From Reticulitermes speratus (Eukaryota; Arthropoda; Insecta; Blattodea; Rhinotermitidae), in assembly GCA_021186555.1 (NCBI GenBank), contig JAJKFL010000005.1:10133178-10197177 (forward strand): 64,000 nucleotides of DNA. The letters run 5' to 3'. The notes under the pieces are model-generated. The model was given only the letters and a program-made list of their open reading frames with translations. It ran no database searches and was not told the origin of the DNA. Shown here piece after piece: positions 1-11,605 of the stretch (positions are counted from its first letter, which is position 1; each line of letters opens with the position of its first letter). The position numbers and the translations under genes are program-made.

Positions 1-1440
1 GTCACTGATGCACACTTTATGTAAATTAAATAACTGTCTTTAATCAACAACTCAAAAACACAACATAACGACTGAAAATAACAACAAGATCCAGTCTACT
101 AAACCATGCCCAATCATCACGTTACCATAACGTGATGTTAAAAGGGGGGCTGTGTGCACAGTCTGAGACCTTTTTGAACAGACATTGTACATCTCCATCC
201 CTATATGCTTTCCTGACACGATACTTAATTAAGTACAGTGACAACTTTACCTTAACTTATTACTATTCTAAACAACAAAAATTTCACCAGCTGGGTGCAT
301 AAGAGAGTAAATTCCACTGACTCTTGCTTACAGAAAATTGATTAGTAAAAATACAAATGAATACATATTTTCTGTCCGTCAACAATCCATAAAATGACAA
401 TGATATTTCTCTTGCCTGCCACATTCAAATCAGTGCCAAAGGGTTGACAACATGGCACCTTACTTTAACCACATACATATTACCTTGATGTCTGCTCCCT
501 CAAGACGTTCAAAAAGTAAGGCACAAAATCTTCGCTGCTACAGCTCACATTTTCCAATGTAGCAGGACAGCCACTCTGTAACATTAAATTTTCCAGTCAG
601 CCACATAATTATTTGCATCTGTTCAAATGTAAGCGCATTACTTAGTACTCTTCAATGATAGACCTGACCAACTAGCAGCTGCACACAAATGCAAGTCTGG
701 CAGAATGGTTTGGCATGACTAAGAACTCATGGACCCTACACAAGATGATTTCATGGCAGATCACATTTCAGTGCCCATGCACCTCACATAACACAGTCAA
801 CAATCACTTTTCAATCAACACAAAAAATGTTAAAGACTATCTTTGGCAAGGACAAGATTTGCACCACTCTTACATTAATGACAATAATAGTTCTGTGGTA
901 AAGTACACCCACTACAAGCTGTAAAGATAAACTGACAGACAGTAAACTCCAAACTTGTCACTCCATAAAGTAACATATAACAGATGAGATGGCTGGGGAT
1001 CAATGCCTTCAATTATCTTCTGAGCAGCTAATTCCTCAACCAATGGGGCCAGGAATAATTTCTGCTGGCCACCATGGGGGCTGCCCAATCAAGTAAAAAA
1101 CTGATTCATAGTACAGCATACATAAACAGACAGTACACTTATATATACTATCAATGTACACTTTTGTCTTGTAACATGTATAAACATGAGTAAAAAGTAA
1201 ACCAATTTACTATGTCCCAGTGCCACTAGAATAAAACCTCAGAGCCTAACCTTGTTGCTGGGAACTTTAACTGACTTGTATTGTTAGTCACTTCCTGTCA
1301 GCTCACTTATTGTACAAAACTTAACCCACTAACCAGCACACCAATATGCATGTCACTGGACAGAGTTAAAAACTGCTCCATTTTCATCCATATAAGACAA
1401 CTCTAGTCACAAACTCTATGACAAAGATCAAGAAACAAGA
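1..1440. other. AT-rich DNA, no gene seen
   Basis: No open frame here resembles a known family and none is bounded by convincing splice signals. The base composition is AT-rich intergenic or intronic. A short phrase, GCCTAACCTTG, near 1,236 recurs at about 2,994, 3,053 and 3,120, which suggests scraps of one old low-copy repeat. Confidence 0.5.
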
Positions 1441-2745
1441 CTGAATTTGGTGAATTGGTGCCTTCATGTGGTGTACACTGCAGAAATAAACTCCAAATCT
1501 GTTCTGTTTAACAATGAAGCTTGGTTTCACCTCAGTGGATATGTGAACTCTCATAGTAACAGCTATTGGCCTGCAAATTCCATGTTAATCCACAAAGTAC
1601 CATTAAATGATGTCATGGTTGGTGTGTGGTGTGCTGAGTGCAGCTAGGATTACTGAACCAATTTATTTTCTACATCACAAATCCACATCAATACCTTACA
1701 TTTATTCTGGCACCTTTTCTAAACACCAGATCAAATACATTAGAACTTCGATTATCCGAAATAAAGGGGGCGGACCCGATTTTGGATAATTTCAGATAAT
1801 TTGGAAATTTGGCTTGACGTGATAAGGTGCAATAAAATAACATTTACTCAGAAACACGTCTTATGTTAATAAAATTTATGGCACAAGAAAGTGTATGATA
1901 TTTACAGATACAATACAACATGACATATTTCTACGAAAAAAATCTGATATTTTAGTTTGAACTTTTTTTCACAACGTTTTTTGGCTGCAATGTCCCTCCA
2001 TTCGGCATTTTAGACGAATGTTCTTCAAGTTTCGATTTCTATTTTACCCAATCTGAAAACGTTGATATGCCAACAACCGAAATTCGCCGCAACATTTCAC
2101 AAGATCTCGCCATTGTTATTTCATCTCACAGCCTCCAATTTCTGTTCAACTGTTATTACAACACATTTTCATTTAGCTGACATTGTTTGGAATCACTGTT
2201 AAATGAAATTTTAAAACTGCACTGTAAGAAGCACACACACGTCAATTTGCCACTCATCTGAACCTGTCAACTTTTCACAACAAACTGACAGGGGAGGCTC
2301 AGAGGTGTCTCGCGGCAGGCAGTTCTGGGAATCGCAATGCCTGACAGGCGTTTCAGTTAACCCGAGTTTCGGTTAGGCGAAGTTCGGATAACCGAGGTTC
2401 TACTGTATATGAAAATCTGTGCCTTTTTCAGCAAGACAGTGCAACAGTTCTCACTTGAAACAATTCTACACTTTCTTTACAGGGAACTTTTGCTGACAGA
2501 ATAATAGCAGGGGACTGAGGCCTCTTTGTTTGTCATACGTGAAATTTTTACTTGTGGGCTATATTATAGAAAAGTGCACAGTAATAATCCTGCTAATGAA
2601 GACAACCTGAAGAAAAGCATTCTGGATGCTGTGGCTTCAATATCACCAGCACAACTTCTATCTGCAATGAACAGTGTACTTGTACATGTCTGCAAACCAA
2701 CTGCAACCTTTTTAAATATGGTGGATACAAATTTAATATGAACTG
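1441..2745 (+). pseudogene. Broken mariner-type transposase, interrupted by a MITE
   Basis: The two halves, 1,441-1,735 and 2,408-2,745, read together as the C-terminal half of a Tc1/mariner-superfamily transposase of the kind common in insect genomes. The first half contains EAWFHLSGYVNS and VPLNDVMVGVWCA. After the insertion the frame resumes with FQQDSAT, which carries the expected second acidic residue, then a degraded stretch that should hold the last catalytic motif, and finally HSNNPANEDNLKKSI and SISPAQLLSAMNSVL. Stop codons and a frameshift fall between 2,450 and 2,530, so the gene is dead. The order of family motifs is clear; the exact subfamily is an inference. The N-terminal DNA-binding part is not visible upstream. 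Confidence 0.72.
1738..2405. mobile_element. Tigger/pogo-like MITE with TA target duplication
   Basis: The ends are imperfect terminal inverted repeats. The left end reads CATTAGAACTTCGATTATC and the complement of the right end reads CAGTAGAACCTCGGTTATC. Both are flanked by TA (1,736-1,737 and 2,406-2,407), the target used by the Tc1/mariner/pogo superfamily. The end sequence is typical of Tigger/pogo elements. At 668 bp it is too short for an intact transposase. It sits inside an older transposase relic, which dates it as the younger insertion. Confidence 0.72.
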
Positions 2746-2760
2746 TAACATAGTGAACTA

Positions 2761-3335
2761 AAACTTTCCAGCCCCTTCCTCAAATACAGTTAACACCTAA
2801 TATTACCTACAATTTATGCATTAAAATGGACTCCAGCTCATGGCAAATTGGAAGTCATGGGAAGTGACCAACAAAATGGATCACATAAATAATGGCCTAT
2901 ATTAAAGTTAGCCTTGCTTGAATACGCTTTGTTTCTTATATGCATGCTGGGAAGTGAAAATTTGGTTTCTGTTACCAACATGGAACCCAAAAGCCTAACT
3001 TTGATGAATGAAATGCTTTTTCATGTATGTTGGATACCAATAAAACTTCAAGGCCTAACTCTGGTGGAACAGACTCCTTTGTTTGACCTGATTTCCTGTC
3101 AAAAAAATGAAACCTCAAAGCCTAACCTTGCTACAATATGAAAGACCAGCCTTGCATATGTTTGCAACAGTAAACTGAGTTTATGTCACTGTAACAAAAG
3201 AACAACACCATAAAATGGGAGATCAAACATCTTCATTCATGTATTTTAGGTACTGTGACTATGCTGGTAACCCTGTCAGCCATGTTAAGTGGTTCTCTAT
3301 CACCACACCCTCAGGTTGAGGATGGAGGCGACACC
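2761..3335. other. No gene; degenerate 60-70 bp repeat
   Basis: No credible coding frame. Between about 2,985 and 3,135 the phrase AAGCCTAACTTTG and variants recur three times at a spacing of about 60-67 bp, which looks like a worn minisatellite or the remains of a repeat array. Confidence 0.35.
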
Positions 3336-3339
3336 CTCC

Positions 3340-3760
3340 AGATATAGAGGACACTGGTGAGCATAATGAATAAGCAGTCATGGACAGCTGGCAAGTGGCA
3401 AGGGGTGGTCTTTGAACTTGGAAGTTGGATGACAGGGTTAACGACTCCTCACCATAAAAAAATCAGCATGTTAAAAACATTATGCAGGGTCTCAGACTGG
3501 GACAGGTACTTTGAAATGACACACACAATGCAAAATGGACACGCGGTTCAGAACTTGGAATGTCAGGAATATCTACAAGGCAAGTTCACTTAATAAAGTT
3601 GCACGAGAATTAGCAAAGTACATGTTAAGATTCATAGGAGTGCAGGAGGTCAGATGGGACAAGGATGGCACTGAACCTGAAAAGCATTTTACTAATTTCA
3701 AAGGAAAAGGCAATCAGTATCATCAATTATGGATACAAATGTTTTTATAAAAAAATCTTA
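3340..3760 (+). pseudogene. 5' fragment of an RTE-like non-LTR retrotransposon (endonuclease)
   Basis: A frame beginning near 3,535 reads MDTRFRTWNVRNIYKA, then VARELAKYMLRFIGVQEVRW and DGTEPEKHF. This is the start of the apurinic-type endonuclease domain in RTE/BovB-class ORFs: the WNVR opening followed by GVQEVRW, which carries the catalytic glutamate. The frame stops after about 70 residues and the rest of the element (remaining endonuclease, reverse transcriptase) is absent. Only a 5' piece survives, which is unusual because retrotransposon copies are normally 5'-truncated, so a later deletion is likely. Confidence 0.7.
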
Positions 3761-3880
3761 TGGAGTTTTGTGTGGAAAACCTAAATGCAGGAGGCTGCTT
3801 GGAAGACCTATGCACACGAGACAATATTAACAAGGATCTGCAAGAAATAGAATGGGGGGCATATACCAGATTAATCTCAC

Positions 3881-4632
3881 TCAGGATAGAGACATGTCAC
3901 AGACTCTTGTAAACAAGGTAATGAAGCTTCAGGTTCCACAAAATGTGAGTCTTGTCTATCTGATCTTAAGGACTCTGCTCCATGGAGTTGTTGGCATCCT
4001 CGAGCTATGGCCTGAAGTGTATGAAAAGCAACAGATACTGGCAACAATCATAAAGGTGTATATTATACTTCCATTACCATTTTAATTGAAAATAAACAGC
4101 TTTGGGTAAAGGAATACTTCCGAGGTGTTCGTGAAGGATTATCAAAAACTGTCTCACGAAAGTAATAACGTTCTTATTCTGCATTATAACCTACGACTGC
4201 TACTTTCATTTCCCGCAATTTAATCATTCCCAGTTCTTACTGGCCTGCACGTCCACTATGTCGATTGCCGAAGCCTGGAACGAAGATTACTTGTTTCTTG
4301 ACCGTATTTCGTTCGTTATCGAGTAAGGACAACACAAATTATACCCTCCCAACGTTTCAACCAACGCGAATTGCAATAACAACACACCCTGCATAAACTG
4401 AAAACAGAACTTAACTAAAATAAACCAAACCACATGTGAAACCGTTTTCAAGAGCACTCGGGTTCACCTTTCTTCGCCTCACAGAACATATTACTTCTTA
4501 CAATCGTATTATATCGACTAACATTAAATTATCACATTAAGAAATTACCATATGCTCTGTTGTTAACCACCTGATTAAAGCATCTACAGATATTTTGCGA
4601 CACATTAAACCGTTCAACACTTCTGCCGCCAT
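3881..4632 (-). CDS. First two exons of an unidentified gene (partial)
   Basis: A candidate initial exon (4,549-4,632) starts with ATG in the context AGAATGGCGG and encodes MAAEVLNGLMCRKISVDALI and a short tail before a GTAATT donor, ending in phase 0. A candidate second exon (3,881-4,011) follows a pyrimidine-rich acceptor ending TTCAG and encodes AIARGCQQLHGAESLRSDRQ through SVTCLYPE before GTGAGA. Both are open and phase-compatible. I do not recognise the protein. A further acceptor at about 3,836 could start a third exon, but that runs towards the retrotransposon fragment. The model rests on splice signals and open frame only, so it could be wrong. The region upstream holds promoter-like block a (5,364-5,604). 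Confidence 0.38.
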
Positions 4633-4639
4633 TCTAATG

Positions 4640-5363
4640 ATCAGTACAACACACAGTCCACTGTTGCCAACACACGCTGCTAAAACCACGAAAGTCCTTA
4701 CCTAGATAATCTGTGGTCCTTACCATCCGCACGCAAGAACACGACGCTACATTCGGTACAATTTCGATCCCATTACGATATGATACACACATACATTCAC
4801 CGATCCAATATCCACGCAAGTAGGATTGGATATTGAATTTGTCAAGAACAGAGTAGATTGGAATATGCAACCAGCTCAAAACGCTGAGATACAAATGAGA
4901 TACAAAGTTACATGAAATTAGTGAAACACTGCAAATAACAAGAGAATACATACTCACTCACTAAGACAAAGTAAATATATGGATTACAATAAATAATAAC
5001 AAGTCAACATTTGAAAATTAAGTAGAATAAAGGGCATACACAGAATACACATACATGTTGCTAATAATAATGAACTACAAAAGGAGTGCAACATTTGTTG
5101 AAAAATTATTTGTTGCTGGTTAACTATTACAATCTTTAGAAAGAAATTCGTCAATAGAATAAAAAGCATTCTTCACAAGATAATTCCTTAACATAGTCTT
5201 ACAAATATGTATATTGTTATGAAGTTTTGAAATATTTTGCGGAAGGTGATTAAGTTTCTCAAGTTATGATCTTCCCAAATGTTAGGTTCATTGTTTGTGA
5301 TCCTAGACAAATCCACGTATAAACAAGGCGCTATTTTTCTTGATATCTTTGCCTGCATTTAAA
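4640..5363. other. Intergenic, no gene seen
   Basis: AT-rich sequence between the putative first exon and the repeated block. Open frames on the minus strand here (for example 4,634-4,957) show no family motif and no convincing splice context. It would be the upstream region of the minus-strand gene if that gene is real. Confidence 0.35.
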
Positions 5364-5604
5364 CGTTCCACTGCGTATATAGGGTTACGAATGCGCTGAT
5401 TGGCTGAAGGTCATGTGTCTACTATTGGCTATTTAGGTTTGGGTGTGCTTCAAAAGTTCCGAACAGAATCGACAGAGATGAAATATGTTGTAAGTTATAA
5501 CCACAGAAACACTCCTATTTTTACCACGGCTCACCTATTACGTACGTGACTGTGATCCACGGATGATCCACGAATCTACAAAATATCGTAGTAGTAATCT
5601 GTGG
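5364..5604. repeat. Promoter-like repeated block, copy a
   Basis: One of three same-strand copies (others at 26,303-26,566 and 38,545-38,791) that begin CGTTCCACTGCG and end GTAGTAGTAATCTGTGG. The block contains two ATTGG motifs (reverse CCAAT boxes) and a conserved segment GATCCACGGATGATCCACGA. Copy b lies just upstream of the gene A start codon, which is why a promoter role is suggested; a mobile element is the alternative. Copy a lacks about 20 bp present in b and c (the CTATATAGCTG region). Confidence 0.55.
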
Positions 5605-5669
5605 TTGAGACAGAGTGTGACAATGAGAGAGGGAATTAAATCACAGATTTCTACCTGCCTCTGAGAATA

Positions 5670-6700
5670 AATTCCATATCAGAACCATTATTATTGGCTG
5701 ATGACACTACCATCATAATTTCAAGCAGAAATTTCCAAGATTTCTGTTCAGTGTCAAACTTACTTATCTCTCATATGATTAAGTAGTTTGCTGCAAACAA
5801 GTTAGTCCTAAATCTATATAATACAAATATAATAAAATTTATAACAAATAATGTTATCACATTCTACGCTACATATTGGTTATTGGTTATGAAGAAAAGT
5901 ATACAGTAGAAGCGGTAATTACAAAATGTCTTGGTTTGCAAATTGATAACCATCTAAATTGGAAGAACCGTACTGAACAAATGATTCCTAATTTAAGTGG
6001 ATCATGTTACGTTGTTACGTCGATGGTTCATATCAGTAACATTATTACTCTCTAATCAATTTACTATGCATAATTTCATTCCATTATAAAATACGGATTA
6101 ATTTTCTGGGGTAACTCTTCCAAAGGTGAAAAGATTTTCACTTTACAAAAGAATATTGTGAGAATGATGGTTGGTGCACAACCCAGAAGTCTATTTGAAC
6201 AATCAGAGACTTTGCCTTTTCCATGCCAATATATATTTTCATTAATGAACTTTATTGTCAGTAATCAAGAACATTTTCAAACAAATTCATCTATACACAA
6301 TATTAAAACAAGAAATAAGCACCATCTTCGTAGACCAAATGCCAACCTATCTTGTTTTAAAAAAGTACATTCTAAGCTGGCATCAAAATTTTTGAATACT
6401 TTACCACGTAGTCTCACAATTCTTAAGAAAAAAAAGGCAAAGTTTAAAGTAGCATTAAGAAGGTACTTAAATACGCAATTATTTTACTTTGCGGGTGAAA
6501 TTGTTATGTTAAAAATCATCTGTGGTATTGTTTTATAAAATGTTTATAGTATTTTACACTCTAAAAAGTGTGTATATTTGTGTCTTTAGGACCTATTTCA
6601 CATCCTATTGTCTCTGTAACATACTTATGGACCCATGGATGTATGTATATGTGTATCTATATTTGTATGTATGTAGGACTACCGCTTTAATTACGATGAT
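5670..6700 (+). mobile_element. Decayed Jockey-like non-LTR retrotransposon
   Basis: Translation around 5,690 gives LLADDTTIII, equivalent to the YADD catalytic motif of the RT at 7,224-8,723 but with Y changed to L. Downstream pieces match the same family: CLGLQIDNHLNW-like sequence near 5,930, NIVRMMVGAQPRSLFEQ at about 6,155, then the C-terminal NIKTRNKHHLRRPNANL and a lysine-rich tail ending at 6,538. Frameshifts and stops separate the pieces. It is an older relative of the neighbouring copy, 5'-truncated within the RT domain. Confidence 0.7.
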
Positions 6701-7223
6701 GAACACCGTTAAGAGTGGCAGGTATGCCGTTATCACAACGGATTGGAGCTAGTACCATGGATTATCAACAATCATTCAGTTTATCCATCCTTTGTTCCAA
6801 GTTGCTGGCCATAGAACATGCCAGTATTTTGCATGATTTCTAGTTTACGTACTGGATATCATAATTGTTTAAAAGCCTTCGTGAGGCATATTTTGCATAT
6901 CTTCAAAGTTGACTAACTTTCAATCTGGACACCTTGTAAGAAAACAAGTCATCTTTCCAAAGGCAAAATAAATTGAACATTAAAATGATACTAATTATGA
7001 GACATGTATTCATATAGGGAGTAAAACTGAAGTTGTAGTAAAATGGTTATCAGCTCTCCCTGTCGAAACATTAGTTATTAGTTGTCATGGATATGTAGTT
7101 GCGCTGATATACAGAGAACAATATTCTGTGCAAAGATAATAGGTGACAAACCTTTGTCACGTATAACGCCAAATGTTAGTTTCTAATGCTGCATCAGAAA
7201 TTAAAAATGGAATGCAAATATGA
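6701..7223. other. Spacer between two retroelement copies
   Basis: No gene or repeat recognised. The region may include untranslated parts of either retroelement, but I could not define its ends. Confidence 0.35.
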
Positions 7224-8723
7224 GTGTTTCTTTGCTTGAGTTTTCACTCTCATTCCCTAAAGGGTATTTCACTGATGTTTGTAATTTTTTGTTACGTACT
7301 GATCGTAAGTCGTTGTATGCAAAACTTGCCAAAATCTTCATATATTACCGTTAAACCTTTCTTTAAAAAAGGAAACATACAGGAAATCTCCAATTATAGA
7401 CCTATATCATTGTTGACTTCTTTCTCTAAGATTATTGAAAAACTCATTTATGTGAGACTTATTACTCATATTGAAACAAATAGTATTCTGGCACACGAAC
7501 AATATGGATTTAGGACACACTCCTCGACTGAGAAAGCTGCCTTTACAGTGATAAATAATATTCTAACTGCTATGAATAATAATTTAAAAATGGGAGGTAT
7601 TTTTTGTGATCTACAAAAGGCTTTCGACTGTGTAGACCATAAAATATTACTGGATAAACTCGAATTCTATGGAATTGAAGGGAAATTTAAAACATTAATT
7701 AGATCTTATTTAACAGATAGACATCAAAGAGTAGTATTGGGAAATATAAGTGATAGTAATAATTCATCCAAATGGGAAACAATAAAATGTGGTGTCCCAC
7801 AGGGCTCGATTCTTGGCCCTTTGTTTTTTCTATTTTATATTAATGATTTACCTAAAATTATAAATAAGGATAATAATATGGTACTTTATGCAGATGACAC
7901 CAGCATTATAATGACAGATAAAAATAAATTAAACTTTAATACAAATCTTAACCAAACTTTCAAAGATATAATTACTTGGTTTAAGGTCAATCTACTTACC
8001 TTAAACTTTGATAAAACTCAATATTTAGAATTTCGAACTAAGAATTATTATAATATCACTACTCAAATTAAATATGATCATAAAAGTTTAACTAATGTTA
8101 CAGAGACTAAATTTCTAGGATTAACTATTGACGACACTCTATCCTGGAAACAGCATATTGAACAGGTTATCAGCAAAATATCCTCTGCATGTTATGCATT
8201 AAGAAATATAAAGTATATTGTACCATTAGATACACTTAAGTTAATTTACTTTGCTCACATACACTCTACCCTAAACTATGGTATTATTTTCTGGGGTAAT
8301 TCCCCACACAGTGTCAAAGTATTTAAAATGCAAAAGAGGATAATCAGAATAATAACTAACTCAGGTAATAGGGACTCTTGTAGGAAGTTGTTTAAGAAAA
8401 TGGAAATATTGCCCTTTTATTCACAATATTTATATACACTAATACTATATATGGTGAATAATAAACACCAATTTAAGGTAAATATGGATGTTCATAATTA
8501 TGAAACTAGAAATAAAACAAATCTTCACCAGCCAGTAGCCAATCTGGCTAAATATTACAAGGGACCCTATTACTTTGGAATAAAGGTTTTCAACTGCCTT
8601 CCAGCTGATATAAAGGAATTGTCTGATGACATAAAATGTTTTAAAAAAGCCTTAAAGCGATTTTTTCATCTACATTCTTTTTACTCTGTAGAGGAATATT
8701 TTAATTACAATATAATGAACTGA
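7224..8723 (+). CDS. Reverse transcriptase of a Jockey-like non-LTR retrotransposon (5'-truncated)
   Basis: Encodes the RNA-directed DNA polymerase that copies retrotransposon RNA at the target site. RT motifs appear in order: SNYRPISLLTSFSKIIEKLI (about residue 52), EQYGFRTHSSTEKA, the first catalytic Asp in FCDLQKAFDCVDH, GVPQGSILGPLFF, the catalytic YADD in LYADDTSII, then LNFDKTQYLEF and KFLGLTIDDTLSW. The C-terminal region typical of Jockey/CR1-type ORF2 follows. The 499-aa frame is uninterrupted, but homology begins only near residue 35 and there is no endonuclease domain, so this is a 5'-truncated insertion. The first ~30 residues and the start codon are probably host or chance sequence. 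A 3' UTR runs to an A-rich tail at about 8,943-8,980, consistent with target-primed reverse transcription. The open frame suggests recent insertion. Confidence 0.88.
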   Translation: MFLCLSFHSHSLKGISLMFVIFCYVLIVSRCMQNLPKSSYITVKPFFKKGNIQEISNYRPISLLTSFSKIIEKLIYVRLITHIETNSILAHEQYGFRTHSSTEKAAFTVINNILTAMNNNLKMGGIFCDLQKAFDCVDHKILLDKLEFYGIEGKFKTLIRSYLTDRHQRVVLGNISDSNNSSKWETIKCGVPQGSILGPLFFLFYINDLPKIINKDNNMVLYADDTSIIMTDKNKLNFNTNLNQTFKDIITWFKVNLLTLNFDKTQYLEFRTKNYYNITTQIKYDHKSLTNVTETKFLGLTIDDTLSWKQHIEQVISKISSACYALRNIKYIVPLDTLKLIYFAHIHSTLNYGIIFWGNSPHSVKVFKMQKRIIRIITNSGNRDSCRKLFKKMEILPFYSQYLYTLILYMVNNKHQFKVNMDVHNYETRNKTNLHQPVANLAKYYKGPYYFGIKVFNCLPADIKELSDDIKCFKKALKRFFHLHSFYSVEEYFNYNIMN

Positions 8724-8985
8724 ACAAGATTTATTGGTTTTAATTTTTATGTCAGTGCTAGGTTTTAACAGTATCCTATATTAATTGTTTTACTATATGT
8801 TTTGTGCGATAGGTCTATTTTGTAGACTGTATGTGTTGTTTGACAATGTATATTTCGTATGACTTGTTGGTTTGTATGTATGTTTGACCAAATCCACATC
8901 CTGTTTTGTCTCTGAGACTGTATATTGGATTTACGGATTGTCAAAATATAAAAACAAAAACAAATAAAAATAAAAAAGACAATAA
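8724..8985 (+). mobile_element. 3' UTR and A-rich tail of the Jockey-like element
   Basis: The non-coding sequence after the RT stop ends in an A-rich run (AAAAACAAAAACAAATAAAA and onward) at about 8,943-8,980. The element's 3' end is placed there. The related decayed copy has a similar CACATCCTATTGTCTCTG phrase before its end (about 6,600), matching CACATCCTGTTTTGTCTCTG here at about 8,895. Confidence 0.6.
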
Positions 8986-9403
8986 TCATATGCGTCACTA
9001 TCATTTTGTTTGTCAGCGTTCCCTAATCCGTGTTTTCAATCCATTTGTTTCGGTCATGGTGAGGGCCTTTAGCGATCTGTAATCACAATGACTCCCATTC
9101 ATAACGTCATAGAGCTTTACTGGTGTTAGCAACAATGGTTCGGAAGTTGAACTGTACTGGAAACAAACTGTAATCTGTGCACAGGACTTTCCATGGCAGA
9201 ACTGCAGGTTCTCTGTGTAGGAAATTTTTTTTAATAATTTGTGATTATTTTTTAATGTTTCAGTGTGAAAACTGTGCTTCCATGTGTCTGTGCGTCTGTT
9301 TCAGTCAGGAATAACTGTTGTAATTAACAGAATTATCATTATACCCTGACAGTATTTCGTGTCATTCTAGTAGTATATAAATTTTTGTGTGTTTTGTTTC
9401 TAC

Positions 9404-9493
9404 TTGGGCACTCATATTCATGCTAAAAGGAAGCGTGAAGAGCTTAGCAACATCTTTACCCAGATGAGAAAGGCACAAGCCCAGGCAAAATAA
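9404..9493 (+). pseudogene. Orphan last exon of RpL36
   Basis: Identical in length and nearly identical in sequence to the real RpL36 last exon at 29,767-29,856. It differs at two visible residues: Arg to His in LGTHIHAKRK and Leu to Phe in [14 protein letters not shown]. The exon has no upstream RpL36 exons in this part of the window, and the splice acceptor TTTCTAG has become TTTCTAC. It therefore cannot be spliced as in the parent and is a by-product of the segmental duplication whose breakpoint lies in intron 2. Confidence 0.93.
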
Positions 9494-11500
9494 TTTCTTA
9501 ATGTGATGTTTGCCCCCTTAATAAATTGATACAAATTATTAATTTTGTTTTATTTAGTGTATAGGAAACCATCAAATAGAACACCAGCTGTGTTAAAGTA
9601 CTTCACTTTGTTTTAGCACATCATGTTGCACTCCCTCAAGATCTTTTTAAGGAGCAGTCACAATATTTGGTGGGACACTGAAGTTTGCTGAAATTGTATT
9701 TACTTCTTCTTCATGTGTGGTTGTTAATAAAACACCTACCTTATTTATCTCCATACAATATGACTCCACTTCACAATCTCCAGTTTTCAGGAAAATACAT
9801 ATACAGAGGAAGATTAACTTTGTGCACAATTTTAAAATTAACCTCAATTTTTCAGTTGATGAATTAGGAAAAAATTGTCTTACATTTGGGTGAATATAGT
9901 ATATGCACTATTAAAATATTAAAGTCTGGTATTCACTTATATAATGTATTCTGTCCTCTGTATTATTGGCTTTTAGTTTGTATGTATGGTTTATTGCATT
10001 TTTTGATACTGCCAACTCTGTTCTGCTGCATTATCTTTTTCAACCTTACATTGGCATTGCATGGACAGTTCCCATGCTGCTAGTCAGTATAAATATACCA
10101 GGTGGATTGGAGGTGTAACAAAGGGAAGCTGCTATGGTTTACACGTACTTATATATTGTCTTGCTTTTTGTGGTACAGATGTACTACTAATAAATAATTG
10201 TGCTGTATATCAACAAATTAGAGATTTTCAGTAACTACCACAGTTCAAAGTCAAGAATTTGCTATAATGACCTTAGTATCCTGTGTTAATTTCACGCTGT
10301 ATTATATCACCCAAGGCCTTGATTCTTTACTAGTACACCACTTGGACTACTTGGAAGGTGAACGCAGTAAGCTCCACTGTAAGGTTTGTTGATCTGACCT
10401 ATCCACATGAGAGCGTATCCCAGACAACTGGAACCTACACCAGCATTTTTGTGGCAACCTCAAATATTAAGTCATCCCAGTGTGTGCAGGGCTGTCTCCT
10501 GTTTAGTAAGTGGTCTTGACTGAATGTTGAACCAGACATAGTCACTGTATATATTCGAAAACAACTTCCATTGGTAGATGTGCATGCACCTGTGCATATA
10601 TACAAGGGTCACTCCATAATTCATGACAACTTGGGTGTGGGGGGCAGGTGGAATGTGGCAGTGTAGGAAATGAGAGTACAGAACATACATTTGAAAGGAA
10701 GTTATCTGTACTTGTAAATGTTACCATCAAATGAGGTTATATTTAAAGGAGCCAGTGGTAGGAGGCAAGAAAAACAACACACATTTGGATCGTGGTTTTA
10801 TTGTTTTGTTGTAGCATACAGAGGGAATTTGGAACACAAAATACAACAAACAACTCACACAAACTGTTCATAACCTTCAGAGTAGTCCCTTAGGTTGTCT
10901 ACAGTTCTTCCAACTATGATGGGGTGGGCAGCAAATACCATTGGCATCACTTGACATGCTCATCTGAGCCATCTATGCCAAACTGCTGTCAGAGTGTCCT
11001 TTCTATGTGCAAATTATTCCCATGGAATGGCTACTTCAGTTTGGGAATCAAGTCTTAGTCACATGGACCAAGGTCAGGAAAACAGGGACTGGTAAGTAAA
11101 CTTTATGTCCATTGTGAAATAAGAAGACTGACACACTATGATCCTCACCAACACTGCTACCCACACACCAAATTACATGGTATTATGTCTCAGAAAACCA
11201 TACCCCTGCCAGTCTGTAAAATATAGACAGAAATATGAGATAACCTCACATTGTGAACTGCACACATAACCAAATTCACCAACTGTAGGCACACAGCATC
11301 AACGTGATGAGCTGACTGAAGACAGCGTAACCTTCTGTGACTGTGTCTCAGTTTACAAACTATAACATAAAAGTCTACCGATTACAAGGTTAGATTTGTT
11401 TTTATTTGATAATGCTTTCAAGTACTAAGACTGTATAACAAAGATTCAAGTATGGAGCACTGGAAAAATGATGAAACTGAATAACTTGGAGAAAAACCTG
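9494..11500. other. Duplicated downstream region without clear genes
   Basis: This holds the 3' flank of RpL36 (AATAAA just after the exon) followed by non-coding DNA, repeated at 29,857-31,870. Between about 10,600 and 11,200 a GGGTCACTCCATAATTCATG phrase is followed by sequence whose minus strand weakly resembles mariner C-termini, so an old transposon relic is possible. No functional gene is supported. Confidence 0.4.
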
Positions 11501-11504
11501 TCCC

Positions 11505-11605
11505 TTGGCCACAACAAATGCCACGTGGACCAGTCTGGGATTGAACCCAAACCTGCATGGTGACTGACCACTTGCACCTTTGCATGACCTCCTAGATATA
11601 GGCCT
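11505..11605 (-). mobile_element. tRNA-derived SINE head, old copy
   Basis: On the minus strand GGGTTCAATCCCAGAC resembles a polymerase III B box, and GTGCAAGTGGTCAGTC about 30 nt upstream resembles an A box. The same relic is duplicated near 31,870-31,970. The body and tail of the SINE were not defined. Confidence 0.38.
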
